A DNA stretch of 8,877 nucleotides from the NCBI GenBank assembly GCA_903897205.1, contig CAIUAS010000241.1, positions 1-8,877 on the forward strand, read 5' to 3'. Under the pieces are notes generated by a model. The model searched no databases and was not told the DNA's origin. It worked only from the letters and a program-made list of their open reading frames with translations. Positions 1 through 7,500 of the stretch are shown here, piece after piece (the first letter of the stretch is position 1; every line of letters begins with the position of its first letter). This DNA comes from an uncultured Gammaproteobacteria bacterium (lineage in GTDB: Bacteria > Pseudomonadota > Gammaproteobacteria > CAIUAS01). Position numbers and translations under genes: made by a program.

Positions 1-641
1 ACCACGTCCCGTATTTTTTTGTTTTGTTTAAACGTTAGATTTTTAACATGAAGATATTTTTGGTTTTCGTAATAATTATTTAAATTTTCAAGTGCAATAC
101 CGATTGCTGCGCGCTCAATAATAGTAAAATTTTCTTTTAATATGTATACCGGAGGTGTTTTCTCAAATAAATTTTGTATATTTAAAATCCAGCCTGAAAT
201 TGTTTTTTTTCCAACTAGCTTGCAAGCGCGTAATTGCAAATTTCAAAAAATTAATTGATGGCTTGAATCTATCGCTATAGGGCGCAGCAATTCATGAGCT
301 TGAATTTCGCCCGCTAATCGCGTGATATTTTTTAAATCCTCACCGCAGCCCTGAATATATTTAATCGTTGAAATAGGCACTTGTTGGATTTTTCCATAGG
401 ATGAGCGATTGGTTGAGCGCAGTTGATGGCCATTAGCAATACGTGCTTTTTCAGGGCTTAATTCTTCTGCTTTTACGATGCCTTCTGTAGCGCCTTCAAT
501 GGCAAGCGCATATTCGTAGGGAATATTAATGCTCATATTTATCCAGGCATTAAGCCGTGTAAGCTTGACGCCTATCTTCTTAGCTAACTTATCTTGCGAG
601 CCGATGACCCGGCAGGCTTTTAGCAACAAATCGCCACTCAT
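1..641 (-). pseudogene. YdaS/Cro-like HTH - ParB-domain fusion, interrupted by an in-frame TGA, 3' end beyond window
   Basis: Likely a DNA-binding regulator or partition-type protein of a mobile element. The first 132 codons (641 down to the TGA at 243-245) encode a YdaS/Cro-like helix-turn-helix at about residues 14-66 (SQDKLAKKIGV, then AIEGATEGIVKAEELSPE). A ParB N-terminal-like domain begins near residue 88 (VPISTIK, then LAGEIQAHELLRPIAI and HQLIF). The TGA falls where ParB proteins have the Gly of the GERRLRA box. The same frame then continues with NLQLRACKLVG and stays open for 80 codons to the window edge, so the break is one nonsense change (GGA to TGA would suffice), not a frameshift. 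The residues after the stop keep LRA but not the two Arg, so the box is also eroded. int and secB both end in TGA, so TGA is a normal stop here. An AAAGG lies unusually close to the ATG. Seen: both halves and the stop. Inferred: non-functional, though the HTH half could still be made. Confidence 0.75.
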
Positions 642-1036
642 ACCTTTTGCTAATTATTGATCCGCTCAAACCCTTATTGATTTTTAACGCATAACTGCGT
701 CACCCTTTTAGGAAATCCTATCCGAGAAAAATTCCAAATATTTGGAGAGTTTTTGCAGTACAGTAACGTATCAAATAGGTACTGAAACTGCGGGAATATT
801 GTTTAGACGAAGGATTAGAAGTATAAATTGGAAGAAATTAGTCTTAGGTGTATCCGTGTTATCCCTGTCCCAACATAAATCTTAAATTCATATATTAGCT
901 ATGTGTTTTTTGTTTATATTAAATCAGCTTATAGCAAATTAAAAGTTTTGGGATAAAGCAAACAATATTTCTGGCAGTTTTTTACTACATACCTGGATTA
1001 TTGGTGAAAATTTGGTAAAAATAAGGGTGTCTATGT
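642..1036. other. Divergent intergenic region between the HTH-ParB remnant and xis
   Basis: This AT-rich 395-base spacer separates a leftward regulator gene from the rightward xis-int pair, so promoters for both directions should lie here. I could not assign convincing -35/-10 pairs. The left part holds three short inverted repeats (listed separately). No ORF of note and no copy of any part of the tRNA gene was seen. Confidence 0.6.
687..746. promoter_or_regulatory. Cluster of three inverted repeats, candidate operator region
   Basis: Three short inverted repeats lie close together upstream of the leftward HTH gene: ACGCA-TAAC-TGCGT at 687-700, TAGGA-AA-TCCTA at 709-720, and the perfect 14-base palindrome TCCAAATATTTGGA at 733-746. 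Their centres are about 21 and 25 bases apart, roughly two helical turns. The three do not share one consensus. Position and symmetry suggest operators for the adjacent Cro-like protein or sites for the recombination proteins. That role is inference from location. Confidence 0.35.
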
Positions 1037-1243
1037 ATGAAGCTAATGAGTCTGGAAGAGTACAGGAAAACTCACTACACGGATGATTCAAGGCCTGACA
1101 GGCGTACATTAATCAAACAGATTAATGAAGGTTTACTGCCAGGCAAAAAGCAGGGAAGGTTCTATTTTATAGACATTGAAGCTGAGGCGCGTAGAACAGG
1201 TAATCCATTAGTAGATCGTATTTTAGCAGACCGAGGTCGTTAA
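1037..1243 (+). CDS. xis: Excisionase (Xis-like), lambda type
   Basis: Small winged-helix DNA-bending protein expected to act with the neighbouring integrase and bias recombination towards excision. At 68 residues it is close to lambda Xis in size. The conserved shape is visible: an N-terminal LEEYR helix (residues 6-10), then SRPDRRTLIKQINEGLLPG (18-36) as the recognition helix and turn, then KKQGRFYFID (37-46) as the wing strands. The pattern matches the lambda Xis series LTLQEW, LETVRRWVRE, GREYLF. The ATG has an AAGGGTG ribosome site 7 bases upstream (1023-1029); a second Met at codon 4 is a less likely start. The stop is 2 bases before the integrase start, so the two form an operon, as in many temperate elements. 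Alternative: a generic AlpA-like regulator. Identification rests on motif and context. Confidence 0.75.
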   Translation: MKLMSLEEYRKTHYTDDSRPDRRTLIKQINEGLLPGKKQGRFYFIDIEAEARRTGNPLVDRILADRGR

Positions 1244-1245
1244 GC

Positions 1246-2346
1246 GTGGGAAGAAACAGAATCTACAATAATAAAACTCTACCACCTAACCTTTATTTAG
1301 GTATAAAGGGCTATTATAAATATCGGCGACCTGATAGTGGTGCATGGCACAGTATGGGCAAAGATAAAGCCAACGCCGTGGCTGCCGCCAAACAACTCAA
1401 TTCTATGTTAATGGATGGCAGGGATTTAGTTGAAAAAGTCATGGGTAACAGCACTTTGTTTAATGATTTTTTAGATAAATTTGAAACTAAAATCATGGCA
1501 GAAAGAGGGCTAGCTGAAAAAACCACTAATGACTATAAAAATAAGCTTGTTCATATTCGTAATGACTTGGGGAAAAAACCCATCGATGAGATTTCTGTAT
1601 TAGAAATCGCAGATTTTTTGGAAAAATTTCCAGCTGTACAATCTAAACGATATCGCAGCCTTCTGAGTACTATTTTTAGATATGCCGTTGCACGCGGTTT
1701 ATGCAATGACAACCCTGCCGAAAAAACGATCCCAGAAAATTCAGCCAAAAAACGCAAACGGTTAACCTTAGAAGGTTATAAAGCTATTTATAATCATGGA
1801 GAAGCTGAACCCTGGTTTAAAAATGCTATAGATATTGCTTTACAAACACTGCAGCGCCGAGAAGATGTTGTTAAAATGCAATTTAGTGATATCCGTGATG
1901 GTTTTTTATTTGTTATCCAAACAAAAACCGAAAAACATGGAGAAGCAGCCTATATTAAAATCAAAATTAATTCTCCGCTAAAGCAAGTAATTGATAGATG
2001 CCGCGATGACACATTAAGCCCTTATTTAATACACAGAATGCCAGAAAGATTAAGCACTCAAAATCGTTCTGGCAAACAAAAAAAGCACATCACTCAGGTC
2101 ACGCCTGATTATTTAACTAAAACATTTGCCAAGATAAGAGATCAAATTAAAATGTTTAAAAACATGCCCAGTGAAGAACGCCCTACTTTCCATGAGATTA
2201 GAGCTTTGGGCATTAAATTATATGAAGATAAAGGCATTGATGCTCAAAACCTAGCAGGGCATACAACACGTGAAATGACAGAGCAATATATGGTAGGACA
2301 CGAAATTCAATGGACTGAAGCGGCAGCAGGAATAGATTTTGATTGA
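1246..2346 (+). CDS. int: Lambda-family tyrosine recombinase / integrase
   Basis: Site-specific recombinase that cuts and joins att sites through a covalent 3'-phosphotyrosine. The 366 residues compare with 356 in lambda Int. Residues 1-52 form a lambda-like arm-binding domain (MGRNR, LPPNLYL, KGYYKYRRP). Residues about 69-155 are the core-binding SAM-like domain. The catalytic domain follows with a complete set of residues: R204 (TLQRRED), K227 (QTKTEKHG), H316 and R319 (FHEIRALG), H339 (LAGHTT) and nucleophile Y348 (EQYMVG). The start is GTG, chosen because it aligns with the lambda N-terminus and has GAGG about 9 bases upstream, inside the end of xis. The gene is intact and follows xis after 2 bases. 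The 3' end lies 91 bases from a tRNA-Thr gene. In lambda-type elements att lies just downstream of int, so the tRNA or this gap is the likely att region and the element should extend leftward. Confidence 0.95.
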   Translation: MGRNRIYNNKTLPPNLYLGIKGYYKYRRPDSGAWHSMGKDKANAVAAAKQLNSMLMDGRDLVEKVMGNSTLFNDFLDKFETKIMAERGLAEKTTNDYKNKLVHIRNDLGKKPIDEISVLEIADFLEKFPAVQSKRYRSLLSTIFRYAVARGLCNDNPAEKTIPENSAKKRKRLTLEGYKAIYNHGEAEPWFKNAIDIALQTLQRREDVVKMQFSDIRDGFLFVIQTKTEKHGEAAYIKIKINSPLKQVIDRCRDDTLSPYLIHRMPERLSTQNRSGKQKKHITQVTPDYLTKTFAKIRDQIKMFKNMPSEERPTFHEIRALGIKLYEDKGIDAQNLAGHTTREMTEQYMVGHEIQWTEAAAGIDFD

Positions 2347-2401
2347 AAATGCTAAAATTACAAATAAAAAGTTAAATTAGAAATTGCCATATTGCCTAAG
2401 T

Positions 2402-2428
2402 TTGATTAAAATCGGCTCTCTTTAGTAT
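2402..2428 (+). promoter_or_regulatory. Possible promoter of the tRNA-Thr gene
   Basis: TTGATT (2402-2407) and TAGTAT (2423-2428) resemble sigma-70 -35 and -10 boxes. The spacer is 15 bases, shorter than ideal. The -10 box ends 9 bases before the tRNA, so transcription would start just ahead of it. If the element joins at or inside the tRNA, this promoter would be element DNA. Confidence 0.3.
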
Positions 2429-2437
2429 TTGTTGTAA

Positions 2438-2513
2438 GCCGGCATAGCTCAGTTGGTAGAGCAATTGATTTGTAATCAATAGGTCCTCTGTTCGAGTCAG
2501 AGTGTCGGCACCA
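2438..2513 (+). tRNA. tRNA-Thr (anticodon TGT), CCA encoded
   Basis: A complete cloverleaf is visible. The acceptor stem GCCGGCA pairs with TGTCGGC over seven positions, one of them G-T. The D arm is GCTCAGTTGGTAGAGC, the anticodon stem ATTGA/TCAAT closes the loop TTTGTAA, and the T arm is CTCTG-TTCGAGT-CAGAG. The discriminator is A and CCA is encoded at 2511-2513. The anticodon is TGT at 2471-2473, which reads ACA. The gene looks functional. The integrase lies on its 5' side, whereas elements that target tRNA genes usually lie on the 3' side. No second copy of its 3' or 5' part was found in the window. Confidence 0.96.
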
Positions 2514-2553
2514 ACCCCTAAAGTCTGCTATAGAGTGAACGATTTACTCATTA

Positions 2554-3042
2554 TTATCGCTTCTCAAACTCCATTATACGCGTCTTGGCCACTGCGGCTT
2601 CTATTTTGATTTTTTCATTCTCTTGCTGGAGCTGTGTGACTTTTGCTTGAAGCTCTAAAAGCACATTACCCGCTTCTTTGGCAGAGAGCTGTTTTTCAAG
2701 GGTTAAATTCGTGTCGGCGGCTTGTTTTCTTTCAATCTCACGTTGGCTTTCTGATTTTTGAAGCTTATTTTCGGTTTCCTGTAATAGCTCATGGGCTTCT
2801 TTGTTTTGTTGACGTTCCCGCCCTAGTTGCGCCTCTAATTTTTGTTGTCTGGTTTGCATGAGACGGCCAAATTCGGCATTCAACGATTGCATAAAGGTTT
2901 CAGAAATGCCTTCCGCAACGTTAGCGGCTAATGCCTCATCTTTCTCCCAGCGTTGCAGGTAGTCCAGCAAAGTCGAATTCGATAAAAAAGTTTTTAATGG
3001 ACAGACACTCAGAGAAACATTATTCACTTCCAATAAGGACAA
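2554..3042 (-). pseudogene. KfrA-like coiled-coil protein, probably 5'-truncated
   Basis: KfrA proteins are plasmid-encoded DNA-binding proteins with a long alpha-helical tail and are tied to plasmid partition and stability. Here 162 residues are open. Residues 21-32 (SNSTLLDYLQRW) match the end of the KfrA N-terminal domain (GSNSTI, then HLxxW). Residues about 36-65 fit the linker helix, and residues about 66-160 are a highly charged Glu/Gln/Lys-rich coiled coil. The part before residue 21 is too short for the full helix-turn-helix, an in-frame TAA sits directly upstream, and neither other leftward frame restores the missing part. The only start giving the whole frame is a TTG at 3042 without a visible ribosome site; an internal ATG at codon 51 would keep only the coiled coil. 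I therefore read it as the surviving 3' part of a longer gene. Alternative: a small intact coiled-coil protein. Confidence 0.55.
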
Positions 3043-3988
3043 TTAAACGTGATTAAAGTCAAATCGATTTCCATTGAAAATATTCGCGGAATAAAACAAT
3101 TATCCTTACTTATTAATTGTGATAATTTTGGTATCTGCGGGCCAAAACAGCATAGGAAAAAGCGGCATCGTGGATAATCCAGTGTTTATTTTCAAAAACT
3201 GCTAACAGAAATCTCTCAGCAAAAAAATAACACGTCCAAGACATAGTACTTTGCAAAAAATAATTTCCTGCGCATTAATATCGGAACAGGAACGCAGTAG
3301 CTAAATTTTTAACACAACTCTCAACAGAGGCTAACCATTACCCATAACTCTGTAACTATTTGTTTTAATGTTGATTTTATTAAGCTCATAAAAAGTTGCG
3401 GGGAAATGCTGATCAAGCTCGTTTATGGCTTCTTTGCTTTATACCCCCATCGTTGCCAACGTATGCTTGATAATTTAGCGACTATGTTTATTTCTTCTGC
3501 GCATTAATTTTCTGTGCAGCAGTATTTTTCTAACTTTCAAAAGTTTCAGCAATTATTTGTTCATGCTTAAGTAAGATGAACGATTATTGAATCTTAAATA
3601 TAAAATTGCACTAATTTATAATGAAGAAATACGGAGAAGATAACAAAAAAGACTTATAAAGTTATTATTCGACAAATTAAATAGTGAAATAAGAATGTTG
3701 TTCAGGAACGCCGTGAAATTAAATGCGCCACCAAAACAACGATGTTAAAATTTAAATCTTTTTCTATACGAGCCTGAATTTTTCTGGCCTTTTAACATTG
3801 ACACAGGTACATTAATGCCGGACGCAAAAAATATTTTCGGCGCGTTCACATTTTACACCGTGCTTGAAAAAAATCGCCCGTCAAAGACTTCATCATTTAC
3901 GCAATTGCGCCGCTTAAAAAAACCAATGAGTCTCTGAAATCGTTCATTAACGTACGCCATTTTTACCAACCCTAGAAGGAGAACTGTC
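3043..3988. other. Long AT-rich region with no convincing gene
   Basis: About 950 bases lie between the KfrA-like remnant and secB. I see only short open stretches: a 43-codon leftward ORF (3113-3244), and a 62-codon rightward stretch (3749-3937, with an ATG at 3815) reading LYEPEFFWPFNIDTG near its start, which I do not recognise. An exact 12-base direct repeat CTGCGCATTAAT occurs at 3268-3279 and 3497-3508. A perfect TTGACA at 3798-3803 has no matching -10 box at normal spacing. The secB promoter should lie in the right part but I cannot place it. The picture fits decayed coding DNA. Confidence 0.55.
3113..3244 (-). CDS. 43-residue ORF of unknown function, possible gene fragment
   Basis: The ORF starts at ATG (3244) and ends at TAA, with a protein-like composition in its second half (ENKHWIIHDAAFSYAVLARR). 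I do not recognise a family. No good ribosome site precedes the ATG; the nearest AGGA is more than 20 bases away. It lies upstream of the KfrA-like remnant on the same strand but in no visible continuity with it. It may be a relic of a longer gene or chance. Confidence 0.15.
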   Translation of the reverse strand: MSWTCYFFAERFLLAVFENKHWIIHDAAFSYAVLARRYQNYHN

Positions 3989-4462
3989 ATGGATTCTGCA
4001 CAATCGCCATCCAACACCTCATTTCAAATTCAACGTATTTTTCTAAAAAAACAACTGTGTGAGCTTCCGCGTGGCGCGCTGGTTTTTAAAGAACCTTATG
4101 AGCCGGAAATCAAATTTGAGATGAAGATCAGCCAACAAGAACTGGAAAGCGACATCTATGAAGTCGTCTTAGCGTTGAACGTCGAAAGCCGTTCGCAGCA
4201 GCAGGCCGTGTTTCGGATTGAAGTCGAACAAACCGGCCTCTTTACAGCCAAAGGTTATCCGGCTGAGCAACTGGAACAATTGCTGAAAGCGTACTGCCCA
4301 AGCGTGTTATACCCGTATGCGCGCCAAGCCATTGCGATGCTGTGCGTGAGCGCGGGTTTTCCGGCCATTGCCTTGGAACCGATTAATTTTGAAGGAATTT
4401 ATTTACAGCAAAAACAGCAACAGGCGACTACAGCGGATCCGGCAATTGAAGTTGCCCACTGA
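3989..4462 (+). CDS. secB: SecB protein-export chaperone
   Basis: SecB is a cytoplasmic tetrameric chaperone that holds precursor proteins unfolded and hands them to SecA at the Sec translocon. The 157 residues match the family length (E. coli 155) along the whole chain: SFQIQRIFLK (11-20), FKEPYEPEIKFEM (33-45), SDIYEVVLAL (54-63), AYCPSVLYPYAR (101-112), GFPAIALEPINFEG (123-136), and a Gln-rich C-terminal tail. The ATG follows GAAGGAG (3974-3980) at good spacing. In enterobacteria secB sits with grxC and gpsA; here neither is present. It is followed after 92 bases by the giant kinase gene on the same strand, with a terminator between. That location suggests an extra or dedicated copy serving the neighbouring exported protein, but it could be the only copy in the genome. 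The core motifs show no sign of decay. Confidence 0.95.
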   Translation: MDSAQSPSNTSFQIQRIFLKKQLCELPRGALVFKEPYEPEIKFEMKISQQELESDIYEVVLALNVESRSQQQAVFRIEVEQTGLFTAKGYPAEQLEQLLKAYCPSVLYPYARQAIAMLCVSAGFPAIALEPINFEGIYLQQKQQQATTADPAIEVAH

Positions 4463-4496
4463 GAACCCGCCTTGCCAGTGCGATTTAACCCTTAGG

Positions 4497-4535
4497 GGCT
4501 TGCACAACATTCAATTGTTGCGGGCCATTTTTTTT
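4497..4535 (+). terminator. Intrinsic terminator between secB and the receptor-kinase gene
   Basis: The left arm GGCTTG (4497-4502) pairs with CGGGCC (4521-4526), with two G-T pairs. After a 2-base bulge, CAACA (4505-4509) pairs with TGTTG (4516-4520) around a 6-base loop. An A and eight T follow. It lies 34 bases after the secB stop and ends only 20 bases before the next ATG, just ahead of its ribosome site, so it could also attenuate transcription into the kinase gene. Confidence 0.75.
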
Positions 4536-4554
4536 CTTAGCAAGGAGTTACACG

Positions 4555-7500
4555 ATGTTTGCTTATCTTTACAACAAAACCGTTCAATTCACTGAAAATG
4601 CCATCCAGCTATTCTGGTCAGAAACACCCAGTTCACAACCAACGGGTACGTATGCCGCGCAGACGGTTTATGAAATCAACTATACCGATAAAACCTACTG
4701 GCAAGCGCATTTCACGAGTGCGTTAGAGGATTTCAAACAGGATATTTTTGATTGTTCGGCGGAAGAATTAAAAGCCCAATTATGGGACTGGCAAGGATTG
4801 ATTGGTAAACAGACCTTATCGCCACTGGCGTATGAACAAGGGATCCGGGAGTTAGCGGATTATGTCAGCCATCATCCGGACAAGTCCTTTGTCGAGACTA
4901 CAGTGTTCACGGCAACGTTAATGCAATTTAAACAAGATTTAGCTGAGCAAACCGCATTTACGTTGGAAAACTTTGAAGCCGATGTCCTGCAACGTTTGGA
5001 GGGATTTATCAAGCAGGAAATCAGCTTGGCGGAGACGAAAGCAGCAGTCCGCTTTTATAAAGGCTTAGTGCCTGAAAACATTTACAACACGGTGGAGAAG
5101 AAATTACAGCCATTGCTTTATCGCGATACCATCACCTTAAAGGCTTATCAGCAATTTCGAGAAAGCCTCAGCGCCTTTTTGGCAGAGGCTCAAGCAGAGT
5201 TTCAACAAACTGAAGAAAACGCTATGCCATCTGACGCCACTGAAACTATATCTGAAAATAAAAGTCATTCTTCACTTTGGAACACAGTAAAGTCCTTGGG
5301 CGACTATGTGATCCATCATCCAGTACAAGCGATAACGGCGGGTTTAGCTTTGCAAGTGGCCGCGGCGGCGGCGCTGGGACGGGTGAGCGAAAGAGGCATT
5401 GCGAAACGGGATACGACTGGGGAATTTCAGGTAAATACCTATACCACGAGTGACCAACAGTATTCCAGTAGTGCCACTTTCCCTAATAATAACTTTGTAG
5501 TGACTTGGCAAAGTTATAATCAAACTGGAGATGGAAGTGTGGATATCTATTGCCAACTGTTCAATGCGACAGGAGGAAGGATAGCCTCAAAATTTCGTGT
5601 CAATACCTATACCGCGAGTGACCAATATAGCCCAAGTGTCGCGACTTTCGTCAGTAACAACTTTGTGGTGACGTGGACGAGTAGCGGCCAGGATAGTTCA
5701 GGCTTGGGTATTTACGGTCAACTATTCAATACCACAGGAGGAATAATAGGCCCTGAGTTTCGCGTGAATACCTATACCGCGAGTAACCAAGGATCTGAAA
5801 ACGTAGCGACGTTTCCCAATAACAACTTTGTGGTGGTCTGGGATAGTCTTGGCCAGGATGGCTCAGGTTATGGTGTTTATGGCCAACTGTTCAATGCCAC
5901 AGGAGGAATGATAGGGTCTGAGTTTCGCGCGAATACCTATATTAGCAATGACCAGCACCTGCCCAGTGTTGCAACGTTCCCCAATAACAACTTTGTGGCA
6001 ACGTGGGAGAGTAATGGCCAGGATGGTTCAGGTTATGGTATTTATGGTCAACTATTCAATGTCACTGGAGGAAGGATAGGCCCTGAGTTTCGCGTGAATA
6101 CCTATACCATGAGTGACCAACGGTTGTCTCCAGGCACCAGCGTCGCGACGTTCCCCAATAACAACTTTGTGGCGACCTGGCAGAGTTTTGGACAGGATAG
6201 TTCAGGTGACGGTGTTTATGGCCAACTATTTAATACAATCGGCGGAACGATAGGCGCTGAGTTCCAGGTGAATACCTATACCATGGCTAACCAAGGCAAT
6301 CCCCGAGTTGCGATGTTCCCCAACAATAACTTTGTGGTGGCGTGGGATAGTTTTGGCCAGGATGGCTCAGACTATGGTATTTATGGCCAACTGTTCAATA
6401 CCACAGGAGGAACGATAGGCGCTGAGTTTCAGGTGAATACCTATACCACGAATATCCAAGGGTATCCCAGCGTCACAGCATTCCCCAACAACAACTTTGT
6501 GGTGACGTGGGATAGTTTTGGCCAGGATGGATCAGGTTGGGGTATTTATGGTCGCATTTTTGATACAACCCCTATTATCCGCTTGTCCACAGCAAATCAG
6601 ACGGTTACCTATACTGAAGACGTACCACAATTTCTACCTGTTTTTAGCATTCAGCTGTCATTTTGGCTGTCCACAGTAGCTACTAATCTGACCGTTATAC
6701 CGGTTAACAGTGGTGTTTTATCGACGGGTTCATATGGCAGTGCCACTTCTACGTTTAATCCCATCACAGGCATCTGGCAAACGCAGGGCCTATCGGATGA
6801 TGTCAATGCGTTGCTGGCGTCATTGACGTTTTATCCCAGTCTGAATTTCAACCAAAATGTTACGATCAACGCCCAGGCGAGTAATAGTTATGCTCCGGAT
6901 GTGTTGGGGACTATTAATTTAATTGGCATTCCGGTCAATGACGCGCCGATGCTTTCCCAAAACACGACCACCGTAAATTATGTTGAAAAAGATCCCAATG
7001 GCGTAGTGATCGGCACCAATTTGGTGGTGGATGATATGGACAGCACGTTATTGTCAGCAGCTGAAGTTGGGATAATGGAAAATTTTGTCGTTAGTGAAGA
7101 CCAGTTGTTATTCAATAACACGGGCGCTATTATCGGCAATTACAACACCGCCACCGGCTCCTTGACCTTCGCTGGAACGGACACGTTAGCGAGTTATCAA
7201 ACGGTGTTGCGCAATGTGCGTTACCGTAATCTTTCCAATAATCCAACGCTGTTACCAAAAACGATCAGTTTTCAAGTCAACGATGGCCAACTCAATAGCG
7301 CCTGGCTAAACCAAACCGTGACCCTTACGCCCGTGAATGATCCGCCCGTTGTGCAAACTTCTGTGGGCAGTTTGCTGTATACCGCCAATGCCGCGCAAAT
7401 TAAAGAGACGCTGGATAGTGGTTTGGCCGCAACCGATGTGGACAGTGCAAATTTAGCCAATGCCACCGTTTGGTTCAGCGGCGGTTGGACAGGCAGTGAA

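Noticed and set aside
243..245. TGA recoded as selenocysteine or tryptophan
   Set aside because: The aligned ParB position is Gly, no adjacent selenocysteine hairpin was recognised, and int and secB both end with TGA as an ordinary stop.
1314..1757. Two leftward ORFs inside int
   Set aside because: They are antisense to an integrase with complete catalytic residues and have no support of their own.
2438..2513. Second tRNA fragment in the window marking the other att site
   Set aside because: I looked on the + strand for the 5' and 3' segments of the tRNA in 1-2437 and 2514-3988 and found none.
3798..3803. Perfect TTGACA as a secB promoter
   Set aside because: No acceptable -10 hexamer lies 15-19 bases downstream.
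3749..3937. 62-codon rightward open stretch before secB called as a gene
   Set aside because: Only an internal ATG without a ribosome site, no recognised family, and it ends well before secB without coupling.
4368..4595. Rightward 75-codon ORF bridging secB and the kinase gene
   Set aside because: It overlaps the conserved C-terminal part of SecB in another frame and includes the terminator; it has no family resemblance.
5422..6564. CRISPR-like array
   Set aside because: The repeats are 165-bp in-frame coding units without unique spacers.
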